Assembly (NCBI GenBank): GCA_008690995.1
Contig: VRMN01000012.1
Span: 186,001-250,000, forward strand
Length of the DNA: 64,000 nucleotides
From: Porphyridium purpureum
Taxonomy: Eukaryota > Rhodophyta > Bangiophyceae > Porphyridiales > Porphyridiaceae
Direction: 5' to 3'
Part shown: piece after piece, positions 31,838 through 40,439 of the stretch
Numbering within the stretch: position 1 is the first letter of the stretch
How the letters are laid out: each line of letters opens with the position of its first letter
Notes under the pieces: model-generated
Database searches by the model: none
The model's input: the letters and a program-made list of their open reading frames with translations, nothing else
What the model was told of the DNA's origin: nothing
Program-made: the position numbers and the translations under genes

Positions 31838-33422
31838 TTCAATGACGCGGCTGTGGCCAACTCACGGCGCACATCCACGAACAGGCCAAGAACGAAACAG
31901 ACCGAGCACGCACGCGCGCGCTGGACAGAGAAAGCAAGACAGCCAGACAGACAGACTGGCAGAATGACAGAACGTCCATCCATACAGGCCGCGTTGCTGC
32001 AGCCGTGCCAGGAGCCGAGCCACAACTCGTCCACAACATCCAGCCCGCCCGACCGCCACGCCGCCCCGCCAGCGCCAAAACAGAAAAAGTCGCACAAAAT
32101 TTTCGGTTTATTTAACTTTTTTCGTTTATTTAACTTTTCGGTTCATTTCACGATTTCCAGCCGCGGTGTGTGAACCGAAAGGAAAGACTGTACCCTATCT
32201 AAATGGGCCCGTTTTATCATACTTATTTGAGGTACAGTATTTGCGACCGTGCGAGAAATGTGACGGCGGTTCGAGCGTGTTGCATTGGAGAGCACGTGCA
32301 GAAGCCGAAAAGGTTTCCCGCGTGAGGATATTACCGGTAGTGTATGCGCATGTCCGAGAGATGGCCTTTGTTTGCCCCTCGCGCTCACGCCGAAATGCCG
32401 TGAAACGTGCCCGAGCGACACTGTCCCGCCAAGCGACCGAATGGATCCGGTAGATCTGAACTGCCTGCAGCCACATTTTGAGGGACAGTTATTCAGCTCA
32501 TCGGCTCTGCCTCTCCTGTTTTCTTTAAAAACCCTCTGCGGGCCGTGCCAATGAATTTATGGCTTCGCCATTCCTTAAAGCCACCGCTTTTCAGTGCAGA
32601 TTCTCCAATCAACGAAAGCCAAAGGAGCTTCATTCTTTCCTTCTCTGCTTCTTTTTGCGGAGCCGTCGAAGCTGAAGCTCACGCACATCATTCATTCCGA
32701 GGTGCCGGCCGACACAATTTTGGATTCGCGGTATCCGAACCACTGCCAGTGTTCATCCGTGCCACACACCCATTGAAGTTCGAGAAGAAATTCCCTTCAA
32801 TGGTCGCTCGCGGCAAAAGCACATTCGCAATCAAAAAGCCCGTGAAGGATTTGATGGCCTGGAAGCTTTTGAATGATTACTTTCCTTCTCCACTCCTCGG
32901 CCTTGCTGCTTTTGGAGACCTTGGGCCAGATGTGCGGGCCCCAGACACGTCTGTCACTATCGCCGCCGCCTAGTCTACCGCCTGTACGTAAGCACAATGT
33001 TGAAACGCACTGCCTGCATGCCCCGGCACAACTCGGCTGGCGCGAGACTGACCAGAATGGCTACGACAATTATCGCTGACACATTCAACCATGGAGCCGC
33101 GACATGGACATAGCCCAAACTGTCGACTCTCATTTAGACAGCAAAGACAATCCGCTCCATGCTCTTCTGCCACGTTAATCTTTCATGAGTCATACATTCG
33201 CACCCCAACTGCGTTGTATATTGACGGCAGAGCATGAAGGCCGGAAAGGACGGCCTTGTACTTTCAGAAGCCCGGCAAGCACACACGCGTCCATGGTCGC
33301 GCTGGACCTGAACACACGTACCATTCCCACACGCTTGCTACTGCCACAGACACCAACCGATGCTGCCCAACATCTGTCGTCCCAACATTCAGTTGAGCTA
33401 AAGTGCCCGCCTTCACCATTAA

Positions 33423-33538
33423 CCGAACCGAACGGACCGAACGGACCGAATGGACCGAATGGACCGAATGGACCGAATGGACCGAACGGACCGAATGGAC
33501 CGAACGGACCGAACGGACCGAACGGACCGAATGAGCCG
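33423..33538. repeat. Tandem 9-bp array (ACCGAAYGG)
   Basis: About twelve copies of a 9-nt unit with C/T variation at one site. Since 9 is a multiple of 3, each strand keeps an open frame, giving Pro-Asn-Gly repeats on plus and Phe-Gly-Pro repeats on minus. The frames do not connect to protein-like sequence on either side, so I take it as noncoding. Confidence 0.85.
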
Positions 33539-33623
33539 ATAGCGATTGATGGAGGCGGTTGCGACCGGACGTGAGCGTGGGGCGGGAGGGGCCGCGACGG
33601 GCGCATGTGGGAATGGCGCGCGA

Positions 33624-33649
33624 TGTGTGTGTGTGTGTGTGTGTGTGTT
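33624..33649. repeat. TG dinucleotide microsatellite
   Basis: An uninterrupted TG run of about 13 units. Confidence 0.9.
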
Positions 33650-34035
33650 GAGGCAGAGAGGGAATAAGCGTGCCTGCGTGCGTGGCGCGCACAACGCACA
33701 ATAAGCATGAGCCACGCGTGCGCGCCTGCTGCGTGCGGTCGCGAGAACGGCCGGAAATGAAGGCGGCGCGTGTGGGTCTGTGGCTGCTGCGGCGGCTTTG
33801 TGTCGCCGCGCAACGCACGGACAGGAATCGCAAGGGGCCGTGTGGGTGCCCACTGGCGAGCCGTGAGAAGAGCCGCGTGCCGTGTGTATATATACGTGTG
33901 TGAGTGTGGGCCTGGTCGTGCGGATCGTGGCGTACGGGTCGGAACATTGACGCGAGGCAACAGGAAGCAGCCGCGTCTTGGAAAGGTGGAGGACGAGAGT
34001 GAGGCGAAAGAGAGTCACAGGGGGTTATAGTGACG

Positions 34036-35109
34036 ATGGGCAACAAGAACCTGTGTGGTTGGATCTCGGTGGTGACACTGATGGCCGCTGTATTGGTGTC
34101 TGTGCGCGCCCAGGCCATGACGGCTATTGATATCTACCCGGAGACTGACTGTATGGGGCAGCCAGAACGGATCGAGCTCACGCTGAACGAGTGCACAGAC
34201 TATACGTGGGATGAGCCGTCTACAACAGTCCCGGTTGGGTCACTTTTGCTCAGCACCCTGCAGTGCAATGCAGGGCTGGCCCAGACAGTGCGCATTGATG
34301 GATACGCACAGCCAGGATGCACAGGCGCCGCAACGAGCTTTCTTGCAATTTCGACATTTGGCAGTGTTATTGAGGCAGATACGTGCTACGCGGTCAATTT
34401 CCTGACTTCGGGCTTTTTGAATGACCAGCGTGTCATCAAGATGCCCTTTGGGTGTTCAGAGGCATCAAGCATGACGGGACTGCCATCGCCATCGCCATCG
34501 CCATCGCCATCGCCGTCACCGTCACCGTCACTGTCGCCGTCACCGTCACTGCCGCCATCTCCATCGCCATTGCCGACTCCGACTCCGACTCCGACTTCCA
34601 CAGCGACATCGACAGCGGGCCCATCAAACACACCGGCGCCGACGCCGACGCCAACGCCAACGCCCGTGTGCGTAGATGCGGAATGGATCGAGGCATATGG
34701 ACTACAAAAGGTGCATGCCACGGATGGGTTGGGTGAGCTATTGTGCATTGTAGGCCTTGACAAGCTTCCGTGCGGTACGCCAGACCACGTGCTGGAAGTG
34801 AAGGTGGATTCTGGCGCCCGCATGCGCGCACCACTGTCTAGCCTGCGCACGTACGCTGAGGTTTGCGCGTACCGCGAGTGCACGCGGAAATTAGGCCGCT
34901 TTAATGGTGTGCTCCACTCGGACGCACATTTGATGCCTTCGCAGGAGGATCACACGCTGACGACGCTTGCGCACCGTGGCACCACATGGAGCGCTATCGA
35001 GAACCGCATGGTGGTTGCGGCGCAAAAGATGCGCTCGCATCATGTAAGCCGCGCGCTCAATTACTTGCAGCGCAGGAACAGCGCCATGTACTTGCACCGC
35101 GAGGAATAA
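34036..35109 (+). CDS. Secreted Ser/Pro and Thr/Pro-rich protein, unknown
   Basis: A 357-residue protein with a clear signal peptide ([21 protein letters not shown]). A Cys-containing N-terminal domain follows ([20 protein letters not shown]; Cys in DCMG, NECTDY, LQCN, GCTG, TCYA, FGCS). A hinge of alternating Ser-Pro, then Thr-Pro and Ala-Thr-Pro units lies at about residues 150-215, the kind of run that is O-glycosylated in extracellular plant and algal proteins. The C-terminal domain has [24 protein letters not shown] and a His/Arg-rich tail. No catalytic signature was recognised. It is plausibly a cell-surface or mucilage component. The start at 34036 (MGNKN) is the first ATG; the frame also opens at a GTG two codons earlier. 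A purine-rich leader precedes it. The hexanucleotide repeats in the hinge should be length-variable. Confidence 0.8.
   Translation: MGNKNLCGWISVVTLMAAVLVSVRAQAMTAIDIYPETDCMGQPERIELTLNECTDYTWDEPSTTVPVGSLLLSTLQCNAGLAQTVRIDGYAQPGCTGAATSFLAISTFGSVIEADTCYAVNFLTSGFLNDQRVIKMPFGCSEASSMTGLPSPSPSPSPSPSPSPSLSPSPSLPPSPSPLPTPTPTPTSTATSTAGPSNTPAPTPTPTPTPVCVDAEWIEAYGLQKVHATDGLGELLCIVGLDKLPCGTPDHVLEVKVDSGARMRAPLSSLRTYAEVCAYRECTRKLGRFNGVLHSDAHLMPSQEDHTLTTLAHRGTTWSAIENRMVVAAQKMRSHHVSRALNYLQRRNSAMYLHREE
34488..34670 (+). repeat. In-frame hexanucleotide repeats coding Ser/Pro-Thr/Pro hinge
   Basis: Tandem CCATCG/CCGTCA-type hexamers, then CCGACT and GCCGACGCC units, all in the coding frame of the secreted protein. 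Confidence 0.85.
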
Positions 35110-35256
35110 GAGAGCCGCACACCTTTACAGGTGAGAATGTTTTGGGGCGTCGATAATGTATTGAGGGCGCGAGGATGCCGCGATTATCAAGCTTGTCCTT
35201 TTGTCAGTAAACGACGGAGTCGATGAAAAGCGTGCATGAATATGCTTCTGCGCAAA

Positions 35257-35973
35257 TCACTTTACCGCACGCAGAGCGCCGAGTCCAGGCGTGTAGATTG
35301 TGTTCCGCCACAGCGGCAGCAAAGTCTTCTTCACAAAGAGGGGCACCTCGCATCGAAAGGCGTCCTTGAGCTCTTTGCACACTGTCGCGTTTTGCGGCAC
35401 GGCCTCGCTGAACAAAACGAGCGTGAATGCCTTTTCCTGAATACTCATCGAGCTGAGTGTTCGACTGGTGTGATCCTTTTGCTCTTTCTCACTGGCATGC
35501 TTTGCCACCAGCGGCGCAAGGTGTACCTCACCCGCCTGATAGTGCGCGACAAAGTCATTCAGCAATGCCTGCATCCTTCTCGACGCGCCGCTCCGAGAAG
35601 CGACGCTGATTGTTTCCAGTCGGTGCGCCAATTGTGCCCGCCGCGATTCATACAGGCGCAGCTGCACGCGGTCGAAAACAGACACAAGCGCACGGCTCTG
35701 CAACCACGGCACGAACTGATCGCGCTCCACTCTGTCGTGCAGCTGCACGCTTTTTGCGAGCTGCTGCAGCGCCCCTTCTACCTGCCGTCTGTGGCTCTCA
35801 TTCTGGATGTGCGCGACTGCACGTGCAACGCGGTCAAGCTCATACTCGATCGACATGTGATGCCACAGCCACCCATGCACATGAAACCCGGGGTAATACC
35901 GCGACCGAGAGTGGAATTGAGACTGCGCGGACGATGCGCGATTCCGTCGTGGCCGCCAGTTGAACAGATTCAT
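35257..35973 (-). CDS. Hemerythrin-like (HHE) helical protein
   Basis: A 238-residue protein whose central part follows the spacing of hemerythrin/HHE four-helix bundles: WHHMSIEYELDRV (first helix His pair), LHDRVERDQFVPWL (like the family's H...EE..LFP) and FVAHYQAGEVHLAPLV (the last H...E..hlFPlv). Such domains bind a di-iron centre and oxygen, nitric oxide or iron. One of the usual second Glu positions appears changed (DQF, GEVH), so metal binding should be tested, not assumed. The basic N-terminus (NWRPRRNRASSAQSQ) could be a targeting sequence. I chose ATG 35973; an upstream ATG at 36102 would overlap the divergent neighbour at 36076. The two genes then share a spacer of about 100 bp, probably a bidirectional promoter. 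Confidence 0.6.
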   Translation of the reverse strand: MNLFNWRPRRNRASSAQSQFHSRSRYYPGFHVHGWLWHHMSIEYELDRVARAVAHIQNESHRRQVEGALQQLAKSVQLHDRVERDQFVPWLQSRALVSVFDRVQLRLYESRRAQLAHRLETISVASRSGASRRMQALLNDFVAHYQAGEVHLAPLVAKHASEKEQKDHTSRTLSSMSIQEKAFTLVLFSEAVPQNATVCKELKDAFRCEVPLFVKKTLLPLWRNTIYTPGLGALRAVK

Positions 35974-36075
35974 TGTCGAGTTCCTCCGTGTCCTTAACGC
36001 TTGAACGTCTCGCGGCACGGCCACCGCGGCAACGGAGTTTCGAATTTTCAGGACGCAAGTGGTTGCTCTTGAAGC

Positions 36076-36939
36076 ATGACAGAAGCAGACGGAGACAGAC
36101 AAACGGTCAACGATGGCTCGGCAGTAACGGCAGCGGCGGCGGCTACCAGTGCTGCGTCATCGTCGTCGCGATCTCCTCGCTTCGATGCGGCTCTCGACGT
36201 GGCTGCACTTGGCGCCGTGGTCGGAGGTCTGACTTCGTTCGTTCGCGGCGTACCGGTCGTTCGCGGATGTGTAAACTATGCGGCCCTGGGCGCACTGCTT
36301 TCGCTTCCGTATCAACAGCTGCGCTGGATCGCCGGACGATACGTGATTGGAGAAGGCGCGGAGCAAGGTGTGACTGGTGCCATGTATGCTGGCGGGATGC
36401 TCGGCGTGGGGGGCTCCTTTCTGATCGACTTGCTCGAAGGCGTGAAGAGGCCGCCTGCACGTATTGTCGCCGTGCGCGTGGCCTTGGGCGCGGCTGTGGG
36501 CGCGACAGTGCATTTGGCGCCCGGGGGCTTATACTCGGTGCATGCCAAACTTCTGGACATCCGGCGGTTTGTCATGTACGGTGGCTACTTTGACTGGAAG
36601 GACCAGGTGATAGCCGAAAAGTACCGCCGAGCCGAGGAGCGTGGCGAGTGGACCAAAGGAACTGTCTTTCCCGAGTGGATGCCATTCAAGAACAAGACGG
36701 ACGCGTACGACGAGGCGAAAGCGGTCCATGCCATTCTCAGCGAAGAGGCCCGTGAGCTGGATGCGAAGATCCAGACCAAGCTGGAACTCGTCGCAGCGCT
36801 GGAAGAAGAAGAAGAAAAAGCGGCGGCAGCATGCAGCCGACCAGAGGCGCGCGAAGCACCGCCGGAACAAGCCGAGCTGTCCGCCAAGATCGACGCGCTG
36901 CAGCAGCGCATCGCGAGGCTGCACCAAGACAGCCTGTAG
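36076..36939 (+). CDS. Gly-rich multispan membrane protein with coiled-coil tail
   Basis: A 287-residue protein. After an Ala/Ser-rich N-terminus come three or four Gly-rich hydrophobic segments (VAALGAVVGGLTSFVRGVPV, NYAALGALLSLPYQ, GAMYAGGMLGVGGSFLIDLL, VALGAAVGATVHLAPGG), then a conserved-looking block (YFDWKDQVIAEKYRRAEER, TVFPEWMPF) and a Glu/Lys-rich coiled coil. The Gly-rich spans recall the Tim17/Tim22/OEP16 class of organelle membrane proteins, but I see no decisive signature, so this is a structural description only. It starts about 100 bp from the divergent hemerythrin-like gene. Confidence 0.65.
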   Translation: MTEADGDRQTVNDGSAVTAAAAATSAASSSSRSPRFDAALDVAALGAVVGGLTSFVRGVPVVRGCVNYAALGALLSLPYQQLRWIAGRYVIGEGAEQGVTGAMYAGGMLGVGGSFLIDLLEGVKRPPARIVAVRVALGAAVGATVHLAPGGLYSVHAKLLDIRRFVMYGGYFDWKDQVIAEKYRRAEERGEWTKGTVFPEWMPFKNKTDAYDEAKAVHAILSEEARELDAKIQTKLELVAALEEEEEKAAAACSRPEAREAPPEQAELSAKIDALQQRIARLHQDSL

Positions 36940-37285
36940 CGTTTTTCCTTCGGAGCCTTTCCCCCGCCCCCACGAATGTACAGTGCATAACTGTACTTCC
37001 ACCAATGAATTAATTAATGTTTTGTTATAACTATGTTTTAATGCTCGAATGTTGCTTTTTTAAGAGCGTGATGCGATAAAAATAGAATGTCTACTAAAAT
37101 GGTGTTGTTTTGTTATGAAGTGCGCGTGTGTGTGATGCGAGACGTTGTGGGGAGAAGCGCGAAGGGGCGAGAGAGAGAGAGAGAGAGAGAGGGGAGAAGG
37201 AGAGGGAGAGAGGGGGAGAGACATAGTTTGCGCGTGGTTGGAAGCGGCAAAAGGGGCATGCGCCGCCTGTTGTGAGAGCGTGGGT
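36940..37285. promoter_or_regulatory. Spacer and probable leader of the PH-kinase gene
   Basis: Contains CTGTACTTCCA at about 36988, one of the CTGTAC-type motifs, and a GA-rich tract at 37169-37230 directly upstream of the start chosen for the kinase. It includes an uninterrupted GA run at 37169-37189. Confidence 0.5.
37169..37189. repeat. GA dinucleotide run
   Basis: About ten GA units on the coding strand of the downstream kinase gene, part of a longer purine tract. Confidence 0.85.
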
Positions 37286-38569
37286 ATGGCAATGGAAGGT
37301 GGCGGCGGTGGTGGCGGAGGAGGAGCGGCGGCCGAAGCGTCTGGTGATGCGAATGTCGCGACGTATCGGCAGTACCACAACTTGTCCGGGTATCTGCGTA
37401 AACGCACGCGAATTCTCAAGTCGAAGAAGAAGTGCTTTTTCCGGCTCAATGTGACGACGTTGTCGTGTTACAGGGACCGCAATGCGTCCGAGCACTCGTG
37501 GCAAATATCGCTGCGCAAGGCAAAGGTGACTACGGATGACGCGCAGCTGCAGATCAATGTGGTCACTGCGCCGCGCAGCGTGGTGCTCTTTGCCGAGAAC
37601 GCGCAGGATTTCAAAAAGTGGAGCAACGCGCTGATCGAAACGACGCTGAATAATATCGACGACTTTTACGAAATGGGCGAGCTGATTGGGAAGGGCTCGT
37701 ACGGCGAGGTGCGCGAGGCCGTCGACCTCAAGACGCGGGAAAAGCGCGCGGTCAAAATCATGGACCGCACCACAGACCCGAAGGAGCTCGAGTTTCTGCG
37801 GCGTGAGGTGAATGTGATGCGCACGCTCATGCACCCGAACATCATCCGCACATTTGACATCTTTGACACAAACAAGAAGCTGTACGTGGTGATGGAGTAT
37901 GTGCAGGGCGGCGACCTGTTCGAGGTGATTTCCGAGCAGGCCAACACGTTCAGCGAGGCTTCGGCGGTGGGCGTGGTGCGCGAGATCCTCGAAGGCGTCA
38001 AGTACCTGCACGAGCGGCAAATCGTGCACCGCGACATCAAGCCGGAGAACATTCTGTGCGTGTCGCGCGAGATTCCGTTCCGCATCAAGCTGACCGATTT
38101 CGGGTTTGCGAACTATGACGACGTGGACCAGATGCAGACGTTTATCGGCACGCCGTTTTACATGGCGCCAGAGATCCTCACGTCCAAGGGGCACGGCATG
38201 CCGGTGGATATCTACGCGGTGGGCATTGTGACGTACGCGATGCTGTCTGGGCGGCTGCCGTTCGAGACGGACGACAAGGCGAACGCGTACAACAAGATCA
38301 CGGAGGGCCGCGTGACGTTTCCGGACGCGGACTGGCGCAACGTGTCGCTGCCTGCGAAGGACTTTGTGACGGAGTGCCTGCAGTGGGACCCGACGAAGCG
38401 CCCGACGGTGCAGCAGGCGCTGCAGCACGCGTGGCTGACCAAGCCGCTGAGCGGCGACGCCGAGGCGAAGGGCATGAAGCGGCTGGACTCGGACCTGACC
38501 AAGCTGGCCGCGCTCACCTCGAGCAAGCACACGAGCGCGCGCGGCGCGGACTGGCCCGGCAGCTCCTAA
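37286..38569 (+). CDS. PH-domain Ser/Thr protein kinase (CAMK-like)
   Basis: A 427-residue protein. A PH domain (about residues 30-118, SGYLRKRTRILKSKKKCFF to FKKWSNALIETTL) precedes a complete kinase domain (about 125-385): Gly loop GKGSYGEV, Lys in RAVKIMD, HRDIKPEN, DFGFAN, GTPFYMAPE and W-P-A-K-D-F later. The lack of a pause between KPENIL and the DFG, and TDFGFAN, suit the CAMK group. No EF hands or calmodulin site are obvious. The PH domain suggests recruitment to phosphoinositide membranes, as in PKD- or AKT-like enzymes. I start at 37286 (MAMEGGGG), followed by a Gly run. The frame is open further upstream to a TTG at 37145, but that part only translates the GA-rich leader. Confidence 0.9.
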   Translation: MAMEGGGGGGGGGAAAEASGDANVATYRQYHNLSGYLRKRTRILKSKKKCFFRLNVTTLSCYRDRNASEHSWQISLRKAKVTTDDAQLQINVVTAPRSVVLFAENAQDFKKWSNALIETTLNNIDDFYEMGELIGKGSYGEVREAVDLKTREKRAVKIMDRTTDPKELEFLRREVNVMRTLMHPNIIRTFDIFDTNKKLYVVMEYVQGGDLFEVISEQANTFSEASAVGVVREILEGVKYLHERQIVHRDIKPENILCVSREIPFRIKLTDFGFANYDDVDQMQTFIGTPFYMAPEILTSKGHGMPVDIYAVGIVTYAMLSGRLPFETDDKANAYNKITEGRVTFPDADWRNVSLPAKDFVTECLQWDPTKRPTVQQALQHAWLTKPLSGDAEAKGMKRLDSDLTKLAALTSSKHTSARGADWPGSS

Positions 38570-39732
38570 CCCGGCCCAGGCGTCCCTGCTCCTCCTCTCC
38601 TCCTCTCCAACCATTTAATAAACGCCGCCCGCTCACCACCAACTCGTACCGACCCACACGACCACAAGCTGCTTGCCGCGTGCATTTCCCTCACCGTACA
38701 CCCACTGTACACCCACTGTACACCCTTGTACCCAACTGTACCCTATTGAATCCGGTTTATCGGCGCGCGCCACCCCCGAACGCCCTCCCCCTGTTCCACC
38801 GAACGCACTCCACCGCGCGACGCCGTTCTCTCCCACACAAACCCCCTCACTGTACCGCATCCACACCTCCCCTCGCAGTATAGTGTACACTTAACCCCCC
38901 CCGACCGACCTGCGCTCCGTATGTAAACGCACTCGTTCATGTATACAGATACCGCCCGCGGCCTCGTGCCTTGGTGCTGCGTTGCGTGCGTGCCAACTGT
39001 ACTTGCCGCAGTCCACCCCCGTGTACCGTTCAATTAACCGCGCTAACCGCTGTGGCGCGTGTGGGCGGTGTCGTGCACGCGGGTTTGGCCGCCGTTTGGC
39101 GGGAGACAGGACGGACAGGGCGGAACGCATGCCATCCACAACCGGTTTATCGGGTTATTGGTTTATCGGATTCGTTGTGTGTTGTGAGCGGGAGGGGGGG
39201 GAAGAAGAAGAAGAGGGAGGGAAAGACGGCGAGGGTGTTTGAGTAGGAAGGTGTGGGGAAAGGGGGGGGAGAGGTGGGGGAAGAAAGCGCGCGGTGGTGG
39301 CGGACGTGGGTTGAGGGGGAAGAGGGGGGAGGAGAGAAGAGCGAAGAGGGAGAGAAGGGGAGAGAAGGGAGTGGTGTGGTGGTGTGGGGAGTGTGGGAAG
39401 TGTGGTACGGACGTTGCGCGCAGACGGCGGCGGTTGTGCATGGTGTGCATGGTGTGCATGGTTCGGATGCATGGTGTGGATGGTGTGGATGGTGTGGATG
39501 CATGAGGTGTGAGCGGGAGGGGGAGAGCAAAGAGTGGGACACGCGGCAGGTGGTGAAGGGAAAGGTGGGCGTGGCGGCGGGGATTTTTTTGGGCGCGGGT
39601 GGCGGAACTGTAGGAGGATTTGGAGTTGGGTGTCTGTGTGATGGTGGAGCGGCGCGTGGCGGCGCGGCGGGACGAACGGACCGCACGGCGCGGCGGAAGG
39701 ACGCGGCGGGGAGGAGCGGCAGAGCGCGGAGA
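38570..39732. other. Spacer with CTGTAC array and purine-rich leader
   Basis: Downstream of the kinase gene and upstream of the large DDT gene. It has the 11-bp repeats at 38694-38747, GGTTTATCGG motifs at about 38754 and 39142-39170, then a long G/GA-rich stretch (39185-39370) and TGGTGTGGA-type repeats (39435-39505). No gene was supported; long antisense frames here are composition artefacts. Confidence 0.55.
38694..38747. repeat. Short 11-bp array (CTGTACACCCA)
   Basis: Three adjacent 11-nt units, CCGTACACCCA, CTGTACACCCA and CTGTACACCCT, then degenerate copies (TGTACCCAA, CTGTACCCTAT). A GGTTTATCGG motif follows at 38754. The same CTGTACACCCT occurs at 61687-61697. Confidence 0.8.
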
Positions 39733-40439
39733 ATGGCGCGCGGCTGGATCACGCGGGGCGAGGGCGCGGGCAGGAAGCGCCCGCGCGCGATGGGGTGGGA
39801 GGATGAGCTGAATGAGGAGGACGCCGCGGCGATTGCAGAGGCCGCCGCGCAGTCCCCGCGCAGGTCCAGGCGCGGCGCGCGAGCGGCGCCAGCGCCGCCG
39901 CGACCGCAACGCTGGCGGCGCTCCAGAATGGCGCCGCGACGGCGCGCGCTGGCCTGGCGCCGGCGTCGGCGCGCAGCAGGCAAAGAAACACCTCCAGCAA
40001 GAGCAGCGACGGCGGCGGCAGCCGTGCGGTTACGCGCGGCCGCGCGAGCTGGACGAAGAAGAGGATGCCGACGCGTTCCAGCTCGGCAACAGCACCGGCG
40101 GCCCGCAGAGTCAGAGCGCAGCAGCGGAGCCTCCGCCGCCGAGCCGGAGGCCGATGATGGCGACAACGCCGAGGAAGAAGACGAGAGCGGGCCCAGCGAG
40201 GACGACGACGAGGAGGAAGCGCAGGAGGAAGAAGAGGAGGAAGGAAGAGGAGGAGGAAGAACATTCGCACCAAAGCGGCGCCCTTCACGGCGGGCGCGGC
40301 GGCTGTCCAGGTCGAGCGCGGTGAACCTCAGTTTGATCTGCTCCCATTTGCCCGGCGGCGCCGCCGTCGCTGCGCCGCCAGGAAGCGGGACAGGAACAAC
40401 GTCACGGCGGCGGCAGACGCGCGGCGGTCAAACGAGTCC
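39733..40439 (+). CDS. Probable 5' part of the DDT gene, frame broken in this sequence
   Basis: Protein-like sequence continues upstream of the long frame at 40440 but in changing frames: ATG at 39733 (MARGWITRGEG, then WEDELNEEDAAAIAEA), next ATLAALQNGAATARAGLAP near 39900-39960, next ELDEEEDADAFQLGNSTGG near 40050-40105, then an acidic run (EADDGDNAEEEDESG) near 40140-40190, then IRTKAAPFTAGAAAVQVE at 40263-40316, which is already the frame of the main gene. The codon phase moves by one base in the same direction each time. The region is very GC- and repeat-rich, so lost bases in the assembly are as likely as real defects. Introns are not excluded. Confidence 0.45.

Larger units (their letters stand above)
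31838..34035. other. Spacer with simple repeats, no supported gene
   Basis: Contains two near-copies of TTTATTTAACTTTT around 32105-32140, CTGTACCCTAT at 32188-32198, the 9-bp array at 33423-33538, a TG run at 33624-33649 and a purine-rich stretch before the next gene (33980-34020). A 142-codon plus-strand frame (32545-32973) has no recognisable features and is not called. The stretch 32.1-33.2 kb is more AT-rich than its surroundings and may be old repeat DNA. Confidence 0.5.

Noticed and set aside
32545-32973. 142-codon plus-strand frame
   Set aside because: No domain, signal or conserved motif; lies in AT-richer spacer DNA with competing frames.
33190-33960. 256-codon minus-strand frame with Phe-Gly-Pro repeats
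   Set aside because: The repeat comes from the 9-bp array. The rest is His/Thr/Arg-rich, including a translated TG run, with no protein features.
37094-38614. 506-codon frame antisense to the PH-kinase
   Set aside because: His/Arg/Val-rich shadow created by the GC-biased third codon positions of the real kinase on the other strand.
39147-40166. 339-codon minus-strand frame rich in Pro, Ser and His
   Set aside because: Reverse of a G-rich leader and of the DDT gene 5' region; low complexity only.
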